Shown piece after piece: positions 1 through 10,627 of a stretch of DNA of 64,000 nt. The notes beneath the pieces were generated by a model. The model did no database searches and was not told where the DNA came from. It saw only the letters and a list, made by a program, of their open reading frames with translations. Both the position numbers and the translations under genes were made by a program. Source of the stretch: Corynebacterium halotolerans YIM 70093 = DSM 44683 (lineage in GTDB: Bacteria > Actinomycetota > Actinomycetes > Mycobacteriales > Mycobacteriaceae); contig NC_020302.1 in NCBI RefSeq assembly GCF_000341345.1, positions 414,075-478,074 of the forward strand, read 5' to 3'. How positions within the stretch are numbered: position 1 is the stretch's first letter; each line of letters starts with the position of its first letter.

Positions 1-4
1 GAAC

Positions 5-2013
<2,009 letters not shown>

Positions 2014-2014
<1 letters not shown>

Positions 2015-2763
2015 TGAAGCTGACTCTTGAGATCTGGCGGCAGGCCGGACCGACCCACGAGGGCGCCTTCGAGACCGTGGAGGTCCCGGACGCCGTCCCG
2101 CAGATGTCGATCCTGGAGCTGCTCGATCACGTCAACAACCGTCTCATCGAGGAGAACAAGGAGCCCTTCGCCTTCGCCTCCGACTGCCGCGAGGGCATCT
2201 GCGGCACCTGTGGTCTGATGGTCAACGGCCGCCCCCACGGCGCCGAGCAGAACAAGCCGGCCTGTCAGCAGCGCCTCGTCGGCTACAACGACGGCGACCA
2301 CATCAAGCTGGAGCCGATGCGCTCCGCCGCCTACCCGGTCATCAAGGACATGGTCGTGGACCGTTCCGCCCTGGAGCGCGTCATGGAGAAGGGCGGCTAC
2401 GTCTCCATCAACGCCGGCACCGCCCCGGACGCCGACACCCTCCACATGAACCACGAGACCGCCGAGCTCGCCCTCGACCACGCCGCCTGCATCGGCTGCG
2501 GCGCCTGCGTGGCGGCCTGCCCGAATGGTGCCGCCCACCTGTTCACGGGTTCGAAGCTGGTCCACCTCTCCCTCATGCCGTTGGGCAAGGAGGAGCGTGG
2601 CAAGCGTGCCCGTCAGATGGTCGACGAGCTCGAGACCAACTTCGGCCACTGCTCGCTGTACGGCGAGTGCGCCGACGTCTGCCCGGCCGGTATCCCGCTC
2701 ACCGCCGTGTCCGCGGTCACGAAGGAGCGCGCCCGCGCGGCCTTCCGTGGCAAGGATGACTAG
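2014..2763 (+). CDS. sdhB: succinate dehydrogenase iron-sulfur subunit
   Basis: Electron-transfer subunit of complex II. The 249-aa protein carries a plant-type [2Fe-2S] site (C58, C63, C66, C84 in DCREGICGTCG...AC) and a ferredoxin-like C-terminal half with CIGCGACVAACP (C159, C162, C165, C169) and C213/C219/C223, which would hold the [4Fe-4S] and [3Fe-4S] clusters. The start at 2014 overlaps the sdhA stop by one base; an upstream in-frame ATG at 1909 would lie deep inside sdhA and lacks the conserved N-terminus MKLTLEIWR, so it was not chosen. Confidence 0.97.
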
Positions 2764-2808
2764 ACTTGGTAGCGGAACTGAGTACGAGAGACGAAAGCGA
2801 GTAAGGCA

Positions 2809-3180
2809 ATGAGCGCTAACAACTTTGCGATGGCCGACCAGGCATCCGAGAGCTTCCCGGATTACAGCACCAAGATCCACGACCACTACATCGAGGGCTA
2901 TGAGCCGGTCAGCCTCGGCGCCCCCCACTCCTCCCTCGAGCGCACCTCCACCTGGGTGGGCATGGGTCTGGTCCTGATCTCGCTCGCCGGCTTCGGCTTC
3001 GCCATCTGGGCGCTTGGCCTCAACCTGTTCGGGCAGGGTATCTCCGGTGGTAATCCGGACCTCTACCTGATCATCGGCCTCGTCGGTGGCTTCGGCGGGC
3101 TCGCCGTCGGCTTCGGTCTCATCCGCTACGGACGCCGTTACTACCGTCAGTACAAGGAAGAGACCGGCCGCACGCACTAG
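2809..3180 (+). CDS. small membrane protein after sdhB
   Basis: A 123-aa protein of unknown function with a hydrophilic N-terminal 45 residues and two predicted membrane helices (about 47-70 and 84-105), ending in a basic tail. It lies 45 bp after sdhB on the same strand and before a strong terminator, so it is probably the last gene of the sdh operon. I know of similar small membrane ORFs after sdhB in corynebacteria but no assigned function. It could be a complex II accessory or assembly factor; that is inference from position only. Confidence 0.8.
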   Translation: MSANNFAMADQASESFPDYSTKIHDHYIEGYEPVSLGAPHSSLERTSTWVGMGLVLISLAGFGFAIWALGLNLFGQGISGGNPDLYLIIGLVGGFGGLAVGFGLIRYGRRYYRQYKEETGRTH

Positions 3181-3210
3181 GCGACCGATTCCACTCGCGT
3201 CTCCGCGCCG

Positions 3211-3245
3211 ACTCCGCCACCCCGGAAGGGGCGGCGGAGTTTTCG
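3211..3245 (+). terminator. rho-independent terminator of the sdh operon
   Basis: Perfect 8-bp outer arms ACTCCGCC/GGCGGAGT extended by CCCC/GGGG around a GGAA loop, followed by TTTT. It lies 30 bp after the last sdh-operon gene. Confidence 0.85.
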
Positions 3246-3281
3246 CGATCCGCCCCAGGGTCCTCGGTTAGTCTGGGGCGC

Positions 3282-3371
3282 GTGCGCCGCAACCTCATCA
3301 TCGTCCTGATCGCGCTCATCACGTTGATCACCAGCTGGAACATCCTGCAGTACGCTCTTGAACTGCTCTGA
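3282..3371 (+). CDS. 29-residue single-pass membrane peptide
   Basis: GTG-initiated ORF: two arginines, then a continuous hydrophobic stretch (LIIVLIALITLITSWNIL) and a short end, i.e. a one-helix membrane peptide. A -10-like hexamer TAGTCT (3269-3274) ends 7 nt before the GTG, the leaderless arrangement used by several better-supported genes here. It fills the gap between the sdh terminator and the DUF445 gene. It is too short for similarity evidence to be strong; function unknown. Confidence 0.45.
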   Translation: MRRNLIIVLIALITLITSWNILQYALELL

Positions 3372-3418
3372 TTCCGCCCGCCCCCACCGAGCCGGGGCAA
3401 GCGGCCATAATGGTTCCC

Positions 3419-4831
3419 ATGGGTAGACACAGCTTGGTCACCGACGACACCGATGACGCCGACGACCACGACGGCCGTCCCGGTTATGACGCCGCCGACG
3501 CCTACGAAGTCGGCGCCAGCGCCGGTGCGGCGGTGGAGACACGGCCGAGACGCTCGGTCCCCGGCCCCACCCCGGAGGTGGAGGCGGAGCGCCGTCGGGC
3601 GCTGCGCAACCACAAGGCGTTCGTCACCGGCCTGCTGGTCGTCGCCGCGGCCATCTTCCTGGCCTGCAGCTGGTGGCAGTCGCAGCCGGGGGACACCCCG
3701 GCCTGGGTCGGTTACGTCCGCGCCGCCGCGGAGGCGGGCATGATCGGCGGCCTGGCCGACTGGTTCGCCGTCACCGCCCTGTTCCGCCACCCGCTGCGGA
3801 TCCCGATCCCCCACACCGCGCTGATCCCGAAGAAGAAGGACCAGCTGGGGCAGGCGCTGTCCGGATTCGTCGGGGAGAACTTCCTCAACGCGGAACTGAT
3901 TACGGAGAAGGTGAGCTCGGCCAATATTCCGGAGCGGATCGGCGGGTGGCTGTCCCAACCGGACAACGCCGCCAAGGTCTCCCGGGAGGCGGGGCGTCTC
4001 ACCGCGAACGGGGTGCGCGCGCTCGACCCGAAGGACGCCGAGGCGATCATCAACTCCCAGCTGATCGGCCGACTCTCCGAACCGGAGTGGGGTCCGCCCG
4101 CCGGCCGCCTGCTGGAGCAGCTCATCGAGGACGGCAAGGCCGAGCCCGTCGTCGAGGAGGTCATCTCCTGGGCCCACAAAAAGGTCCTCGCCTCCGAGGA
4201 CTCCGTGGTCCGCCTCATTGATGAGCGCATGCCGAACTGGGCCCCGAAGTTCGCCAAGAACCTCGTCGGCGAGCGGGTCTACCGGGAGCTCGTGTCCTGG
4301 ACCGCGGCGCTCAACGAGGACCCGGATCATGAGGGCCGCCACGCCATCCGCCGTTTCCTCCACCAGCTGGCCGGGGACCTCCAACACGATCCCGCGATGA
4401 TCGAGCGGGTGGAGGGCATCAAGCGCGACGTCATGGGCTCCACCCCGGTGCAGGGGGCCGCGGCCGCGATCTGGGCGTCGGCCTCCGCCTCACTCGTGGA
4501 GGCCGCGGGGGACGGGAATTCCCTGCTGCGCACCAAGATCACCGAGCTGTGCCTGACGTGGGGGACGAACATCCAGACCGACCCTGAGCTGCGGGCCAGC
4601 CTCGACAAGCGGATCACCGGTGCCGCCGCCTTCCTGGCCGAGAACTACGCCGGCGAGGTCACCGCCATCATCTCCGAGACCGTGGAGCGCTGGGACGCCG
4701 AGGAGGCCAGTGAGAAGATCGAGCTGATGGTGGGCAAGGATCTGCAGTTCATCCGGCTGAACGGAACACTCGTCGGTGCACTGGCGGGATTGGCCATTTA
4801 CACTGTGAATCAGCTGTTGTTCGGCGCCTGA
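3419..4831 (+). CDS. DUF445 family membrane protein
   Basis: About 470 aa. An acidic N-terminal tail (Asp-rich, residues 8-25) precedes a helix near residues 65-85, the conserved DUF445 block around GMIGGLADWFAVTALFRHPL, IPIPHTALIPKKKDQLG, a long helical body, and a C-terminal membrane helix near VGALAGLAIYTVNQLLF. The biochemical role of DUF445 is not established. Two ATGs are possible, 3410 and 3419. The first lies inside the likely -10 hexamer CATAAT (3406-3411), which places transcription start close to 3419, so a leaderless start at 3419 is preferred. Confidence 0.85.
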   Translation: MGRHSLVTDDTDDADDHDGRPGYDAADAYEVGASAGAAVETRPRRSVPGPTPEVEAERRRALRNHKAFVTGLLVVAAAIFLACSWWQSQPGDTPAWVGYVRAAAEAGMIGGLADWFAVTALFRHPLRIPIPHTALIPKKKDQLGQALSGFVGENFLNAELITEKVSSANIPERIGGWLSQPDNAAKVSREAGRLTANGVRALDPKDAEAIINSQLIGRLSEPEWGPPAGRLLEQLIEDGKAEPVVEEVISWAHKKVLASEDSVVRLIDERMPNWAPKFAKNLVGERVYRELVSWTAALNEDPDHEGRHAIRRFLHQLAGDLQHDPAMIERVEGIKRDVMGSTPVQGAAAAIWASASASLVEAAGDGNSLLRTKITELCLTWGTNIQTDPELRASLDKRITGAAAFLAENYAGEVTAIISETVERWDAEEASEKIELMVGKDLQFIRLNGTLVGALAGLAIYTVNQLLFGA

Positions 4832-4853
4832 CCCTCGTTAAGGAGCGATGACG

Positions 4854-5561
4854 ATGACCACCGAGAACCCGAATCAGAATGCCACCGGCGACCACGGCGA
4901 CAAGGACTCCCTGCTGGACAACCTGCGGGAGCCCTTCCAGGCCTGGCTGAACGCCGGCTCGCGGCTCGGGGACGTGGTCTCAGACTTCGCCGACCGCTTC
5001 CGCGACGACCGGGAGACCAGCGACAACGGTTCCGGCGCGCACGCCCGGCGCAGCGCCGTCGACGGGGAGGAAACCACCCTGGGCCGGTTCCGCGCCGCAT
5101 CCCGGGAGGCCCGCGAGAAGCTGTCCGGTGCCCGGTCCACCGAGGAACTGAAGTCGGCCACCTCCTCCTTCGCGGGCCACGCCGAGGACATCATCCGTGA
5201 CGTCGCGGGCAGCGCTCGCCGTGCCGCCGACGAGACGCGCCACTCCTCCTCGGTCGACGAGGCCAAGGACGCCTTCTCCCGCGCCGTCGGCTCCGTGCGG
5301 GAGTCCTTCGACGAGACCGTCGAGGCCGTGCGTGCCCGCCGTGCCGAGTCCGGCTCCGGCGGCTCCGGCGACACCGGTGACGACGCCGACGGACTGATCG
5401 CCGATCTGCGCCAGCGTCTCGATGACCTCATCGACCGGGCCAGCACCATCGGGGGTGGCGAGACCAAGGCGTCGACTACGGGACCGTCGGCCGACCCGGA
5501 TATCATTGAGGGAGAGGTCATCTCTGACGACAGCACCGACAAACCCGACAAGGACAACTGA
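4854..5561 (+). CDS. conserved corynebacterial helical protein, unknown function
   Basis: A 235-aa, highly charged protein rich in Ala, Glu, Arg and Ser, with long amphipathic helices (about residues 20-55 and 75-160) that look like apolipoprotein or coiled-coil repeats and a disordered acidic C-terminus. No signal peptide or membrane segment. SD AAGGAG (4840-4845) is 8 nt from the ATG at 4854 but only 2 nt from the ATG at 4848, so 4854 is preferred. It starts 22 bp after the DUF445 stop, so the two are probably co-transcribed. Function not recognised. Confidence 0.8.
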   Translation: MTTENPNQNATGDHGDKDSLLDNLREPFQAWLNAGSRLGDVVSDFADRFRDDRETSDNGSGAHARRSAVDGEETTLGRFRAASREAREKLSGARSTEELKSATSSFAGHAEDIIRDVAGSARRAADETRHSSSVDEAKDAFSRAVGSVRESFDETVEAVRARRAESGSGGSGDTGDDADGLIADLRQRLDDLIDRASTIGGGETKASTTGPSADPDIIEGEVISDDSTDKPDKDN

Positions 5562-5569
5562 CCCCCGAC

Positions 5570-5866
5570 ATGCTCAGCAACACTCTGCTCACCACCTACG
5601 GCTTCTTCGAAACGTTCCTCTACCTGGCCGTCGGCCTCGCCGGCGTGGTGGGCGCGCTCATGGCGGGCACCACCCGGGACGACGCCTACGAGGCCGGCGA
5701 CCGGCAGTCGAAGTGGATCTGGGTGGCCATCCTCGTGGCCTCCGCGTTCGCGGTGATCACGGGAATACCGTTCCTCTCCTGGGCCGGCATGGTGGCCATC
5801 GGCATCTACTGGTTCGACGTGCGCCCCCACCTGCGGTCCCTGCTCAGCGGCAACTACGGCTGGTAG
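5570..5866 (+). CDS. DUF2516 family small membrane protein
   Basis: A 98-aa protein with three hydrophobic segments (about 12-34, 49-67, 70-84) and the C-terminal pattern IYWFDVRPHLR characteristic of the actinobacterial DUF2516 family. It begins 8 bp after the previous gene, and its stop TAG is followed immediately by the ATG of the DeoC-like gene, so the block 4854-6502 reads as one operon. Function unknown. Confidence 0.85.
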   Translation: MLSNTLLTTYGFFETFLYLAVGLAGVVGALMAGTTRDDAYEAGDRQSKWIWVAILVASAFAVITGIPFLSWAGMVAIGIYWFDVRPHLRSLLSGNYGW

Positions 5867-6502
5867 ATGGACGACCTGACCTGGCTGGCGGGCACGGTCG
5901 ACCTGACGCTCCTCACGCCCGACGCCACCGCGGACCGGGTGCGCGGCGGCGTTGCCACGGTGCGTGAGCAGGGGCTCCACGGTCTGGTCGTCGCCCCCTC
6001 CCACCTGCCGCTGATCCCGGCGGACGTGACCGCGGTCGCCGTGGTGGGATTTCCCACCGGCCGTCACCACACCCTGGTCAAGGCCGCTGAGGCGCGGTTG
6101 GCCGTCGAGACAGGCGCCACAGAGATCTGGTTGACTGTCGACGCCGCCGTCGAGGATCCGAATGCGCTGCTCGCGGAGATCGTCGCAGTGCGTGAGGCGG
6201 TGCCGCCCCCCGTGAACCTGGGCGTGATCGTCGAGGCCCCCGCCCGCGCGGACGTCACCCCCGTGTGCCGGGCGGCGCAGCTGGCGGGGGCGGAGCGTCT
6301 GGTCACCGCCACCGGCTGGCACCCCGCGGGAACAACGGGCACGGACATGGCGGTCACCGTGGGCAGCTGCGCCGGTTTTCTCCCTGTCACGGCGGTGGGT
6401 GCCGCACCCTCCCTGGCCGAGGCCGTGGACTGGCTCGACTCCGGCGCGGACCGGCTGGCGCTCGCGGGTGTCGGGGCGCTGCTGTCCCGGGCCGGGGAGT
6501 AG
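5867..6502 (+). CDS. DeoC-like protein lacking the catalytic residues
   Basis: A 211-aa protein whose fold is clearly that of 2-deoxyribose-5-phosphate aldolase (VDLTLLTPDAT, VVGFPTGRHH, VKAAEAR, TGWHPAG). The catalytic positions are changed. The Schiff-base lysine of the FVKTSTGF motif aligns with V146 in LVTATGW, the second lysine of VKASGGIRT aligns with T175 in VTAVGAAPS, and the aspartate of DEIDMVID aligns with W88 in TEIWLTVD. Family members normally keep all three, so aldolase activity is unlikely. The reading frame is intact and operonic with DUF2516. Automated annotation will call this deoC; I would call it a DeoC-fold pseudoenzyme. Confidence 0.85.
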   Translation: MDDLTWLAGTVDLTLLTPDATADRVRGGVATVREQGLHGLVVAPSHLPLIPADVTAVAVVGFPTGRHHTLVKAAEARLAVETGATEIWLTVDAAVEDPNALLAEIVAVREAVPPPVNLGVIVEAPARADVTPVCRAAQLAGAERLVTATGWHPAGTTGTDMAVTVGSCAGFLPVTAVGAAPSLAEAVDWLDSGADRLALAGVGALLSRAGE

Positions 6503-6510
6503 AAGACCGG

Positions 6511-6546
6511 AGGGTCCGGAGTGCGCGGCCGCGCACTCCGGACCCT
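6511..6546. terminator. bidirectional terminator between convergent genes
   Basis: Perfect 36-bp palindrome made of two 18-bp arms (AGGGTCCGGAGTGCGCGG and its complement) between the convergent DeoC-like and LmeA-like genes. No long T run on either side. Confidence 0.7.
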
Positions 6547-6574
6547 CACGCGTTTCAGCTGTCGGGCGGAACGG

Positions 6575-7423
6575 TCAGGACGCCGGAATCTGCCCGCCCT
6601 GGCCGGTCAGATTGTTGAGGTTGACGTTCTCGCCCACCACGCGGATGCGCACGCCGCCGTCGATGACCTCGAACTGCTCGACGCCGAGCTGACCGACCTG
6701 CTCGCTCACGCCATCCTGCAGGGCCTGGGTGATGCCGTCGGCCACCTGGGCGGGCAGGTCGAAGCCGAAGAGGGAGGCGTTGGTCGCCTCGAAGGTCAGC
6801 TGCCCGTCGACGGGGACCGGCTGGAGCGTGAGCACCGCGGCACCGCCGGTGAACTCGACGTCGAGGGCGGATTCCTCCACGTTGGCCGTGATGTCGGTGA
6901 TCGTGACGAGCTCCTGCAGGAAACCGGCCGCGCCGGAGGCGTCGCCCTGCTGCTCGGCCATCTGACGCTGAATGATGGCCAGCAGGAACTCCTCGGGCAC
7001 CTCGGTGGTGGTCGTGAGCGTGCCGGCGACCGGGTTGTCGGGGTCCGAGATGGAGAGGTCGTCGATGTCGATGACCGCCGCGGGCTGGCCGGTGATCTCG
7101 GGCAGCGCGGAGTCGCCGCCGGGGTAGGTGATCTCGAGGGTCGACGGGGTGGTCACGTTCACCTCGTTGATCGAGCCGCCCAGAATGGAGAACACCAGCG
7201 GGGTGGGACCGAAGGAGATGGTCGGTTCCTCCTCGACGGTGACCCCGGATTCCTCCGCCTGCTGGTTGAAGCTGTCGCGCAGCTGTTGGCCGATGAACCA
7301 GCGCAGGCCGAACTCGGCGACGAGGACGATCAGGAGGATCGCCACGAGGACGCCGAGGAGGATCTTCCAGAGTACGGAGGTCGATGATCTAGCCACGGCC
7401 CCAGTGTCCCCCATCCGGGTCAC
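6575..7423 (-). CDS. LmeA family (DUF2993) phospholipid-binding protein
   Basis: A 282-aa protein with an N-terminal membrane anchor (about residues 18-42) followed by an extracytoplasmic DUF2993 domain with alternating beta strands. LmeA-type proteins of mycobacteria bind phospholipid and support lipoglycan assembly in the envelope; the same role is inferred here. The first Met is at 7423. Alternative starts are the Met at 7414 and the GTG at 7396 just before the anchor (ARSSTSVLWK); the ribosome site does not discriminate well. Downstream of the methyltransferase gene on the same strand. Confidence 0.82.
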   Translation of the reverse strand: MTRMGDTGAVARSSTSVLWKILLGVLVAILLIVLVAEFGLRWFIGQQLRDSFNQQAEESGVTVEEEPTISFGPTPLVFSILGGSINEVNVTTPSTLEITYPGGDSALPEITGQPAAVIDIDDLSISDPDNPVAGTLTTTTEVPEEFLLAIIQRQMAEQQGDASGAAGFLQELVTITDITANVEESALDVEFTGGAAVLTLQPVPVDGQLTFEATNASLFGFDLPAQVADGITQALQDGVSEQVGQLGVEQFEVIDGGVRIRVVGENVNLNNLTGQGGQIPAS

Positions 7424-7457
7424 CCGCCGCCAGCCTCCCGGGATACCGACAGCATTC

Positions 7458-8270
7458 TCACAGCTCAGGGTCGACGGCCGACCAGGGCACCGTCAGCAGG
7501 TTGTCGCGCACGCGCCGGCGGATGGGGGCCAGCGGCACGCCTTCCGCGCGCAGCAGCATCCGGGCCTGGCGCCAGCGGATGCGCGGGCCGTAGGCACCGA
7601 AGGCCACGGACCGGTCCCAGGCCTCGTCGGCGCGGAGGAGCAGGGTGTGGATGCGCTCGCCGGGGGTGTTGCGGTGGATGAGGACCTTCGGCAGGCGCTC
7701 GGCCAGCTGGGAGGGGCGGGTGACGTCGAAGGGATCCCACGCCAGGGTCAGGGAGACCGGGCCGCGCTGGTCCAGCAGCACCCATGCAGCGCGTCTGCCC
7801 AGCTCATCGCAGGTCCCCTCGACCAGTAGTCCGCCGGGGGCCAGCCGGGCCTGCACCGTCGACCAGGCCTGCCGCACCTGCTCCACGTCGTACTGGCGCA
7901 GCACGTTGAAGGCGCGGACCAGGTGCGGGCGGTGGCCGGCCAGCTCGAAGCCGCCGAGCTCGAAGCGGACCCCGTCCCGGGGCGGCAGCACCCGGGCCGG
8001 GTCGATCTCGAGGCCGACCACGGCGACGTCGTCACGCACTGCGCGCAGGCGCCTGGCCCACTCGACGGTCGTGGTGTGCGAGGCGCCGTAGCCGACGTCG
8101 ACGGCGAGCGGGGCGCGGGCGTCGCGAAGCAGGGCGATCACGCGCGGGTGGTGCACCATCCAGCGGTCGGAGCGGCGCAGGCGGTTGTAGCCGGTGGTGC
8201 CACGGGTGATGACGCCGAATGGCCGACCACGCCCGAATTCTGCGCGCAGATTGTGGGCGTGATCGGCCAT
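7458..8270 (-). CDS. SAM-dependent methyltransferase family protein
   Basis: About 270 aa from the Met in MADHAHNLRAEF. The Rossmann-type SAM pocket is recognisable: LAVDVGYGASHTT (motif I), VVGLEIDP (acidic residue of motif II), and LVEGTCDELG after the middle strands. Substrate unknown. The frame is open to 8336, but that longer start would overlap the DUF2505 coding region and adds a non-conserved, Pro/Thr-rich stretch, so 8270 is used. Lies 19 bp after the DUF2505 stop on the same strand, suggesting co-transcription. Confidence 0.82.
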   Translation of the reverse strand: MADHAHNLRAEFGRGRPFGVITRGTTGYNRLRRSDRWMVHHPRVIALLRDARAPLAVDVGYGASHTTTVEWARRLRAVRDDVAVVGLEIDPARVLPPRDGVRFELGGFELAGHRPHLVRAFNVLRQYDVEQVRQAWSTVQARLAPGGLLVEGTCDELGRRAAWVLLDQRGPVSLTLAWDPFDVTRPSQLAERLPKVLIHRNTPGERIHTLLLRADEAWDRSVAFGAYGPRIRWRQARMLLRAEGVPLAPIRRRVRDNLLTVPWSAVDPEL

Positions 8271-8289
8271 GGGGACAGCAGTGGAGAAA

Positions 8290-8802
8290 TCAGGCGTTCG
8301 CCGGGTTTTCGGAGATCCAGGTGTCGGTGAGCTCACCCTCCTGGTTGAACAGCTCGCCGAGGGCGTCGGCGACCTTCGGCTCGATGGCCGGGCCCATGAA
8401 CGGGATGTTCACGGAGACCTCGTTGGCGTAGGCCAGGGTGGTGGTCTCGCCCTCGCCGGTCAGGGTGATGTCGCCGGAGAAATCGACCGGGGTGCCCTTG
8501 ACGTCGGCGTTGTAGGTGATGTGGGCGTTACCGTCGGTCAGCGGGCCGACGGTGACCACGCGCTTGACCTTCAGCGCCTGGGAGATCATGGCGCGCACGG
8601 CCTCGGGGAGGATCTCCAGCGGCAGCACCTCGAAGAGGGTGACGACGGCGCCGCCGTCGGTGGCGGAGAATTCGGCGACCTCGCCGGCCTCGGGGGAGAG
8701 GTTCGCGACGTTGTACGCCCAGTAGTCGGCGTTGGTCAGGGCAGCGTGGACCTTCTCGGCCGGCTGGTTGATGGTTACGGTGTTCTCACTGCGGGTTGCC
8801 AT
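8290..8802 (-). CDS. DUF2505 family protein
   Basis: A 170-aa cytosolic protein that looks like the SRPBCC/START-like DUF2505 family of actinobacteria: N-terminal strand, then PAEKVHAALTNADYW, a central beta sheet and a long C-terminal helix (EPKVADALGELFNQE). Such folds bind hydrophobic ligands, but no ligand is known. Divergent from murB, with only 24 bp between the two starts. Confidence 0.83.
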   Translation of the reverse strand: MATRSENTVTINQPAEKVHAALTNADYWAYNVANLSPEAGEVAEFSATDGGAVVTLFEVLPLEILPEAVRAMISQALKVKRVVTVGPLTDGNAHITYNADVKGTPVDFSGDITLTGEGETTTLAYANEVSVNIPFMGPAIEPKVADALGELFNQEGELTDTWISENPANA

Positions 8803-8826
8803 GGCTAACAGACTACCGTTAATGGT

Positions 8827-9957
8827 GTGATCGACTCATCTCTGACCCCGCACGTTCTCGAGCGCCTCGCCGCCATCGACGGCACCACCCTCGACGACAC
8901 CGTCACGTTCTCCGAGCTGACCACACTCCGCCTGGGCGGACGGCCCCGCGCCGCTGTACGCTGCGCCACCGCGGAGGCGGTCGTCGAGACGGTGGCGCTT
9001 CTCGACGCCGCGGGCATCCCGCTGCTGGTCACCGGCGGCGGCTCCAACCTGGTGGTCGCCGACGGCAATCTGGACCTGGCCGCCGTCATCGTCGAGAACG
9101 ACTCCCTGGACGTGGACACCACGACGGGTCTGGTGCGCGCCGGTGCCGGGGCGGTGTGGGACGACGTGGTCGCCGCGGCCGTCGACGCCGGGCTGGGCGG
9201 CATCGAGTGCCTGTCCGGCATCCCCGGTTCGGCCGGCGCCACCCCGGTGCAGAACGTCGGCGCCTACGGCGCGGAAATCTCGGACGTGCTCACCCGCGTG
9301 CGCCTGTTCGAGCGCGGCACCGGCGTGGTGGAGTGGGTGTCCGCCGACTCGCTGGAGCTGGCCTACCGCTGGTCCAACCTGAAGTTCACGGGGAGGGCCG
9401 TGGTGCTCGAGGTCGAGCTGCAGCTGCGGACCGACGGGCGGAGCGCACCCCTGCGCTTCGGCCAGCTGGCCCGCCGGCTCGGGGCGACCGGGGACGGCGA
9501 GCGCCGGCCCGTCGCCGAGGTCCGTGAGCAGGTCCTCGAGCTGCGCCGCGGCAAGGGCATGGTCCTCGAACCGGATGACCACGACACCTGGTCGGCCGGC
9601 TCCTTCTTCACCAACCCGGTGGTCGACTCGACGCTGGTCGACGCCGTGCAGGACAAGGTGCGCGTCTCGCGCGGGGAGGAGGACGCCGAGCGGATGCCGC
9701 GTTTCGACGCCGGCGAGGGCCGCGAGAAGCTCTCCGCGGCCTGGCTGATCGAGCGCGCGGGCTTCCCGCGCGGCTTCCCGTCCGAGGACGCCGCGGTCCG
9801 GCTGTCCACCAAGCACACGCTGGCGCTGACGAACCGGGGGACGGCGGTGACCGACGATCTCGTGGAGCTGGCGCGCACCGTGCGCGACGGGGTGCGCTCA
9901 GCCTTCGACGTGACCCTGGTGCCCGAGCCGGTGTGGGTGGGCGTGTCGATCGACTGA
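8827..9957 (+). CDS. murB: UDP-N-acetylenolpyruvoylglucosamine reductase
   Basis: Reduces UDP-GlcNAc-enolpyruvate to UDP-MurNAc with NADPH, the second step of cytoplasmic peptidoglycan precursor synthesis. The 376-aa protein has the FAD-binding GGGSNLVV and the GIECLSGIPGSAGATPVQNVGAYG block, the active-site YRWS, the proton-donor serine in WSAGSFFTNP, and the C-terminal catalytic glutamate in LVPEPVWVGV. GTG start 24 bp from the divergent DUF2505 gene. Confidence 0.96.
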   Translation: MIDSSLTPHVLERLAAIDGTTLDDTVTFSELTTLRLGGRPRAAVRCATAEAVVETVALLDAAGIPLLVTGGGSNLVVADGNLDLAAVIVENDSLDVDTTTGLVRAGAGAVWDDVVAAAVDAGLGGIECLSGIPGSAGATPVQNVGAYGAEISDVLTRVRLFERGTGVVEWVSADSLELAYRWSNLKFTGRAVVLEVELQLRTDGRSAPLRFGQLARRLGATGDGERRPVAEVREQVLELRRGKGMVLEPDDHDTWSAGSFFTNPVVDSTLVDAVQDKVRVSRGEEDAERMPRFDAGEGREKLSAAWLIERAGFPRGFPSEDAAVRLSTKHTLALTNRGTAVTDDLVELARTVRDGVRSAFDVTLVPEPVWVGVSID

Positions 9958-9972
9958 GGCCGGGAATCGACC

Positions 9973-10524
9973 TCAGCGCCGGATGACCGCCGTCTGGACC
10001 AGCCGGTCGTGGAGACCCTGCATCTGCGGGGCGGCGAAGATGCTGATGAAGATGACAATTCCTAGGACAGTGGTGGCCCAGCCCACGTAGGGGACCGCGG
10101 TGAACAGGACCCACGCGTTGCGCAGCAGCGTCTGCGGCGCGGCCACCGCAGAACCGTCGCGTCTGACCACCCGGATGCCCAGCAGACGTTTGCCCACGGT
10201 CTGCATACCCGTCAACTGGAGAAGCGACAGGTAGAGCCACAGGACGGGGGCGGTGATGGCGTTCGCCGCGGGGGAGGCGACGTCGATGCTGCCGACGAAC
10301 AGGCTGATGATCCCGGACATGACGATGGCGACCAGGCTGGCGTCGATGATCCAGGCCGCCAGGCGGGACCAGGGGCCGGCAGGCACCATCCCGTCGACAA
10401 CCCGGTCGCCACTGCCCATGAAGGTCCGATTGGCGAAGGGCGTGGCGTTGGTCGGACCCTCGGTGCGAGGGGTGGGGTTATAGGGATTATCAGGGTCGGG
10501 GGCGCGCGGATCCGGGATGTGCAT
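9973..10524 (-). CDS. RDD family membrane protein
   Basis: A 183-aa protein with a Pro/Asn-rich cytoplasmic N-terminus (about 50 residues) followed by the RDD domain: helix starting RLAAWIIDASLVAI (Arg and Asp of the family name), a second helix around 85-103, GKRLLGIRVVRRDG, and helices in the last 50 residues. RDD proteins are thought to be small transporters or ion exchangers; no substrate can be assigned. SD AGGAAG lies just upstream of the ATG. The tandem repeat array begins about 100 bp upstream of its start. Confidence 0.85.
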   Translation of the reverse strand: MHIPDPRAPDPDNPYNPTPRTEGPTNATPFANRTFMGSGDRVVDGMVPAGPWSRLAAWIIDASLVAIVMSGIISLFVGSIDVASPAANAITAPVLWLYLSLLQLTGMQTVGKRLLGIRVVRRDGSAVAAPQTLLRNAWVLFTAVPYVGWATTVLGIVIFISIFAAPQMQGLHDRLVQTAVIRR

Positions 10525-10627
10525 GACGTGCTCTTCCTGTCCTACGACTCACTTGAGGTGGACTATAGGGCGGATCGCTGGGGAACACCATGCCTCTGGA
10601 GTGGGTGGTGGGGTGGGGCCGGTTGGG

